DNA of 7,908 bases from assembly GCA_046050105.1 (NCBI GenBank), contig JBJOQE010000016.1, positions 1 through 7,908 on the forward strand, read 5' to 3'. Origin of the DNA: JAYQPD01 sp046050105. GTDB taxonomy: Bacteria; Patescibacteriota; Minisyncoccia; Phycocordibacterales; UBA918. Shown here piece by piece: positions 5,486-7,908 of this stretch. The notes under the pieces were generated by a model, which had not been told where the DNA came from, did not search any database, and was given only the letters and a program-made list of their open reading frames with translations. A program made the translations under genes and the position numbers. Every line of letters begins with the position of its first letter. Within the stretch, counting starts at the first letter, position 1.

Positions 5486-7908
5486 ATGTCCCACACCACT
5501 CACTGGTCATACAGAGCCGCAAGTCTTTTCCTTGCGGTTTTATTTGTTATACAACCATTAGCAACACCTCGTGCTGAAGCGTCTTCCGGAAGTAGTGCAG
5601 ACGCGGGCAGTGAGGCGCGCGGTGTGAGTGCAGGAAAAAGTATTAACAACGACCATGTGCTGGTAAGTCCTGTAGATGGCTCGCTTTCTTTCACCTATCC
5701 CATCACCATTCCTCCAGGGCGCAATGGCATGCAGCCAAACATTGACCTCAAATACAACAGTTCATTTTCCGACAGCGAGTGGCTTGGCGCCGGATGGTCA
5801 ATCAATATTCCCTATATCAAGCGTTTCAATAAAACCGGAACAGAAAACCTCTATGGCACATCGAGTGTCTTCTACTCGTCACTTTCGGGTGAGCTTGCGC
5901 CAACCGCAACCAGTACTATCTTCCAGTCGCGCGTTGAAACTGGTGACTTCTTAAAGTATGAACAAATAGGCTCAACCTGGGTAGCGACCGACAAGCAGGG
6001 TACACGATATACATTTGGATCTACGACTAACGAGCATCTTGCAAGTGCCTCAACGACGGGTCAAATATACCAGTGGTTTCTCTCTGAAATACGAGATACG
6101 AACGGGAATAGTGTGCTCTATATCTATGAAAAAATCGGAGGGATGGTCTATCCCTACAGCATTCTCTACACCGTTTTCGGAGGCTTGAGTTGGAATTCTG
6201 TCAGCTTCTCTCGCGAAGTTCGCCCTGATCCTATTCGCTCGTACGCTTCACGATTTCCAGTCGATATCACATACCGCATCAATGCCATAAGCACCTTTGC
6301 TAATGGCTCTAAAGTGCGCGAATACAATATTGCGTATCAAAATGGCAACAACGGGAAGCGCAGCATTTTGAAGAGTATTACTGAAACAGGTCTAGATGGT
6401 GCGAACACAATTACGCTCCCTGCCGACACTTTTTCCTACAGCACCTCTACCAACATATGGGAAGAAGCGGCGAGCAGCAGCATCCCCGAGCCATTTGTAA
6501 AAAGCGACAACACACCAGCAGGAACGTATCTCGTCGACATTAACGGCGACGCGCTACCCGATATTGTGCGGAGTTATGCAGAAGGAGCCAGCAGTACCCA
6601 AAGAGTGCATATCAACAAAGGTGGGTACTGGAACTATGACGCTTCATGGATAGTGCCCACCATTTTCCAAACAAGCACTTCGAGTAAGGGTGCTCAGTTT
6701 GTGGATGTAAATGGAGATGCCTTTCCGGACATCGTACAAAGTTTTAAAGAATCAAATGGTGTAGAAACACGTAAAGTATGGCTGAGTACTACCACAGGCT
6801 GGAGCTATGACGCTTCGTGGACTATTCCCGAGCTATTCCAAGAAGGCACTACCGACTTCGGAGCACGTATGGCTGATGTAAACGGCGACGGGCTCGTGGA
6901 CATTCTCATTAAACGCACCAACACGGCCGGCACAATACTCGTTGATAAGGTGTACCTCAACACGGGAAGTGGGTGGGCTCATGCGCCGTCGTGGAGTATT
7001 CCGCAGCCGTTTATCTACAGTGATACCGCAGACGCGGGAACACGCCTTGCCGACCTCAACAACGATGGGTTGGTTGATATCGTCACTCATCGCGTCGACA
7101 GCAACTACGCGGTGCAAGTAAATGCTGCCTACCTTAACACCGGCTCCGGATGGGTAGAGAACTCTTCCTGGCGTGTACCTCTTCCGCTTGTCTACTACGG
7201 TGCATACGACTACGGTGGGAGGTTTGTGGATGTAAATAACGATGGACTCGTAGACTACATATTCAAACATCTAGACCAGAATCAGGGCATTGTCTCCGGC
7301 ACCTATCTTAATAATGGTGCAGGATGGAGCACTGCACCACATTGGTATTTGCCAGTACCTATCACCATAAACTGGACCGACGACCTCGGCACTCGCTTTG
7401 CTGATGTCGATGGCAACGGCATGGTAGATGTCATTGTACGTACCGACTATGTGAGTACTACTGGTGCATCGGTAAATGCCACCACAAACATCTACCACGG
7501 CACCGGTGCAGTAGTTGATATGCTCACTGTGCACGAGGACAGACGTGGCGGCAGCACCTCGTTTGGCTACCGCGGAAGCACCACGTTTAAAACACCTACA
7601 AACCAAAATGCCAATCCGCTCATGCCAATGAGTATGCAGACTGTCGCAACCACGACCTACAACAGTGGCTTTGGCACTACATGGAAAGAAACCTATAACT
7701 ACGCTGACGGCACTATCTACGCATCTTCAACAAGTCCACGCGACCGCAAGTTCGCCGGCTTCGGTAAAATTACGCGTGTAGCAGACGACTCTGTGGTAAC
7801 AAGCTACCAGCATCAAGGAAACACCAACAGTACATCAAGCAGCGAAGTTGGTGACGTGTTTGCAAAACTTGGCTATACCTATCGTGTGGATACTGCCGAC
7901 ACTGCCGG
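5486..7908 (+). CDS. Secreted SpvB/TcdB-like RHS-type protein with FG-GAP repeats (N-terminal 807 codons, truncated by window edge)
   Basis: This is the N-terminal part of a large secreted protein related to the SpvB / insecticidal-toxin-complex TcdB / RHS superfamily. Residues 1-32 form a signal peptide (basic start, hydrophobic core at about 13-26, likely cleavage after AEA at 30-32). Residues about 46-340 match the SpvB-like N-terminal region: SPVDGSLSFTYPI (from 61), PPGRNG (76-81), then WLGAGW (99-104). Six FG-GAP/VCBS-type repeats follow, with DxNxDG-like calcium-binding loops starting at Asp351, 407, 464, 523, 582 and 640. The TcdB middle-region signature then appears: PRDRKFAGFGK (to about 761) and SYQHQGN (773-779). 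In TcB-type proteins these parts build a beta-propeller and the start of the RHS cocoon that encloses a C-terminal toxin. The frame is open to the window end, so RHS repeats and any toxin domain are unseen. ATG at 5486 is chosen because it directly precedes the signal peptide; no SD is seen. The role (competition, attachment or host interaction) is inferred only. Confidence 0.92.
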   Translation, partial: MSHTTHWSYRAASLFLAVLFVIQPLATPRAEASSGSSADAGSEARGVSAGKSINNDHVLVSPVDGSLSFTYPITIPPGRNGMQPNIDLKYNSSFSDSEWLGAGWSINIPYIKRFNKTGTENLYGTSSVFYSSLSGELAPTATSTIFQSRVETGDFLKYEQIGSTWVATDKQGTRYTFGSTTNEHLASASTTGQIYQWFLSEIRDTNGNSVLYIYEKIGGMVYPYSILYTVFGGLSWNSVSFSREVRPDPIRSYASRFPVDITYRINAISTFANGSKVREYNIAYQNGNNGKRSILKSITETGLDGANTITLPADTFSYSTSTNIWEEAASSSIPEPFVKSDNTPAGTYLVDINGDALPDIVRSYAEGASSTQRVHINKGGYWNYDASWIVPTIFQTSTSSKGAQFVDVNGDAFPDIVQSFKESNGVETRKVWLSTTTGWSYDASWTIPELFQEGTTDFGARMADVNGDGLVDILIKRTNTAGTILVDKVYLNTGSGWAHAPSWSIPQPFIYSDTADAGTRLADLNNDGLVDIVTHRVDSNYAVQVNAAYLNTGSGWVENSSWRVPLPLVYYGAYDYGGRFVDVNNDGLVDYIFKHLDQNQGIVSGTYLNNGAGWSTAPHWYLPVPITINWTDDLGTRFADVDGNGMVDVIVRTDYVSTTGASVNATTNIYHGTGAVVDMLTVHEDRRGGSTSFGYRGSTTFKTPTNQNANPLMPMSMQTVATTTYNSGFGTTWKETYNYADGTIYASSTSPRDRKFAGFGKITRVADDSVVTSYQHQGNTNSTSSSEVGDVFAKLGYTYRVDTADTA
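6458..7446 (+). repeat. Six tandem FG-GAP/VCBS-type coding repeats
   Basis: Six imperfect repeats of 56-59 residues (168-177 bases) lie inside the SpvB/RHS-like gene. Each has an SWxIPxPF-like strand, then a GxRxxDVNGDGLxDI loop, then a YLNxGxGW strand. Loop sequences in order are DINGDALPD, DVNGDAFPD, DVNGDGLVD, DLNNDGLVD, DVNNDGLVD and DVDGNGMVD. Acidic positions are kept in all six, consistent with calcium binding. Six to seven such units typically form a beta-propeller. The DNA is diverged between units except for a near-identical patch at about 6635 and 6803 (TATGACGCTTC), pointing to old duplications. Confidence 0.9.

Noticed and set aside
6833..7606. Two minus-strand frames opposite the FG-GAP repeats, with repeated internal phrases
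   Set aside because: The repetition comes from the underlying coding repeats on the plus strand, and the products have no independent family signature.
1..7908. CRISPR array, tRNA/rRNA genes, complete insertion sequence or integrase
   Set aside because: No regularly spaced direct repeats with unique spacers, cloverleaf-like segment, transposase motif or integrase was seen on either strand. The intergenic gaps are all under 250 bases.

Overview
The window looks like a chromosomal segment of a Candidate Phyla Radiation (Patescibacteria/Parcubacteria) bacterium, possibly near Kaiserbacteria. This assignment is inferred from the style of the proteins (DnaB, a CysRS with a variant zinc-site sequence, a short CorA, a compact S41 protease, and a secreted SpvB/RHS-type protein with FG-GAP repeats), from apparently leaderless genes, and from moderate GC. 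No rRNA or other taxonomic marker is present.

Layout. Positions 1-716 (minus) hold the N-terminal 238 codons of the replicative helicase dnaB, cut by the window edge just after the Walker A motif. Positions 717-959 are a divergent intergenic region with a G-rich tract, a striking long inverted repeat (803-876) and a good sigma70-like promoter (902-931). That promoter reads into two small overlapping genes of unknown function (960-1124 and 1105-1416, plus), each with a strong Shine-Dalgarno (SD) sequence. A near-perfect bidirectional terminator (1434-1479) separates them from the convergent cysS (1503-2945, minus). Next come corA (2988-3896, minus), then the divergent S41 C-terminal processing protease gene, ctpA-like (3979-5265, plus), which ends in a clear terminator (5288-5321). 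After a 164-base gap, a large secreted SpvB/TcdB-like protein with six FG-GAP/VCBS-type repeats starts at 5486 (plus) and stays open to the right edge (807 codons visible).

How they fit together. dnaB (replication) and cysS (translation) are housekeeping genes. corA is a divalent-cation channel, and ctpA is a membrane-anchored envelope protease. Each seems to have its own promoter, and there is no obvious multi-gene operon except the small pair at 960-1416. The envelope/secretion end (ctpA and the RHS-like protein) is the accessory, possibly interaction-related part. The -10 boxes of dnaB, cysS and corA lie only 7-9 bases from their ATGs with no SD, which suggests leaderless mRNAs. This contrasts sharply with the strong SDs of the two small genes. 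The best candidates for something undescribed are the inverted-repeat element with a G-rich loop, the small gene pair beside it, and the unseen C-terminus of the RHS-like protein.
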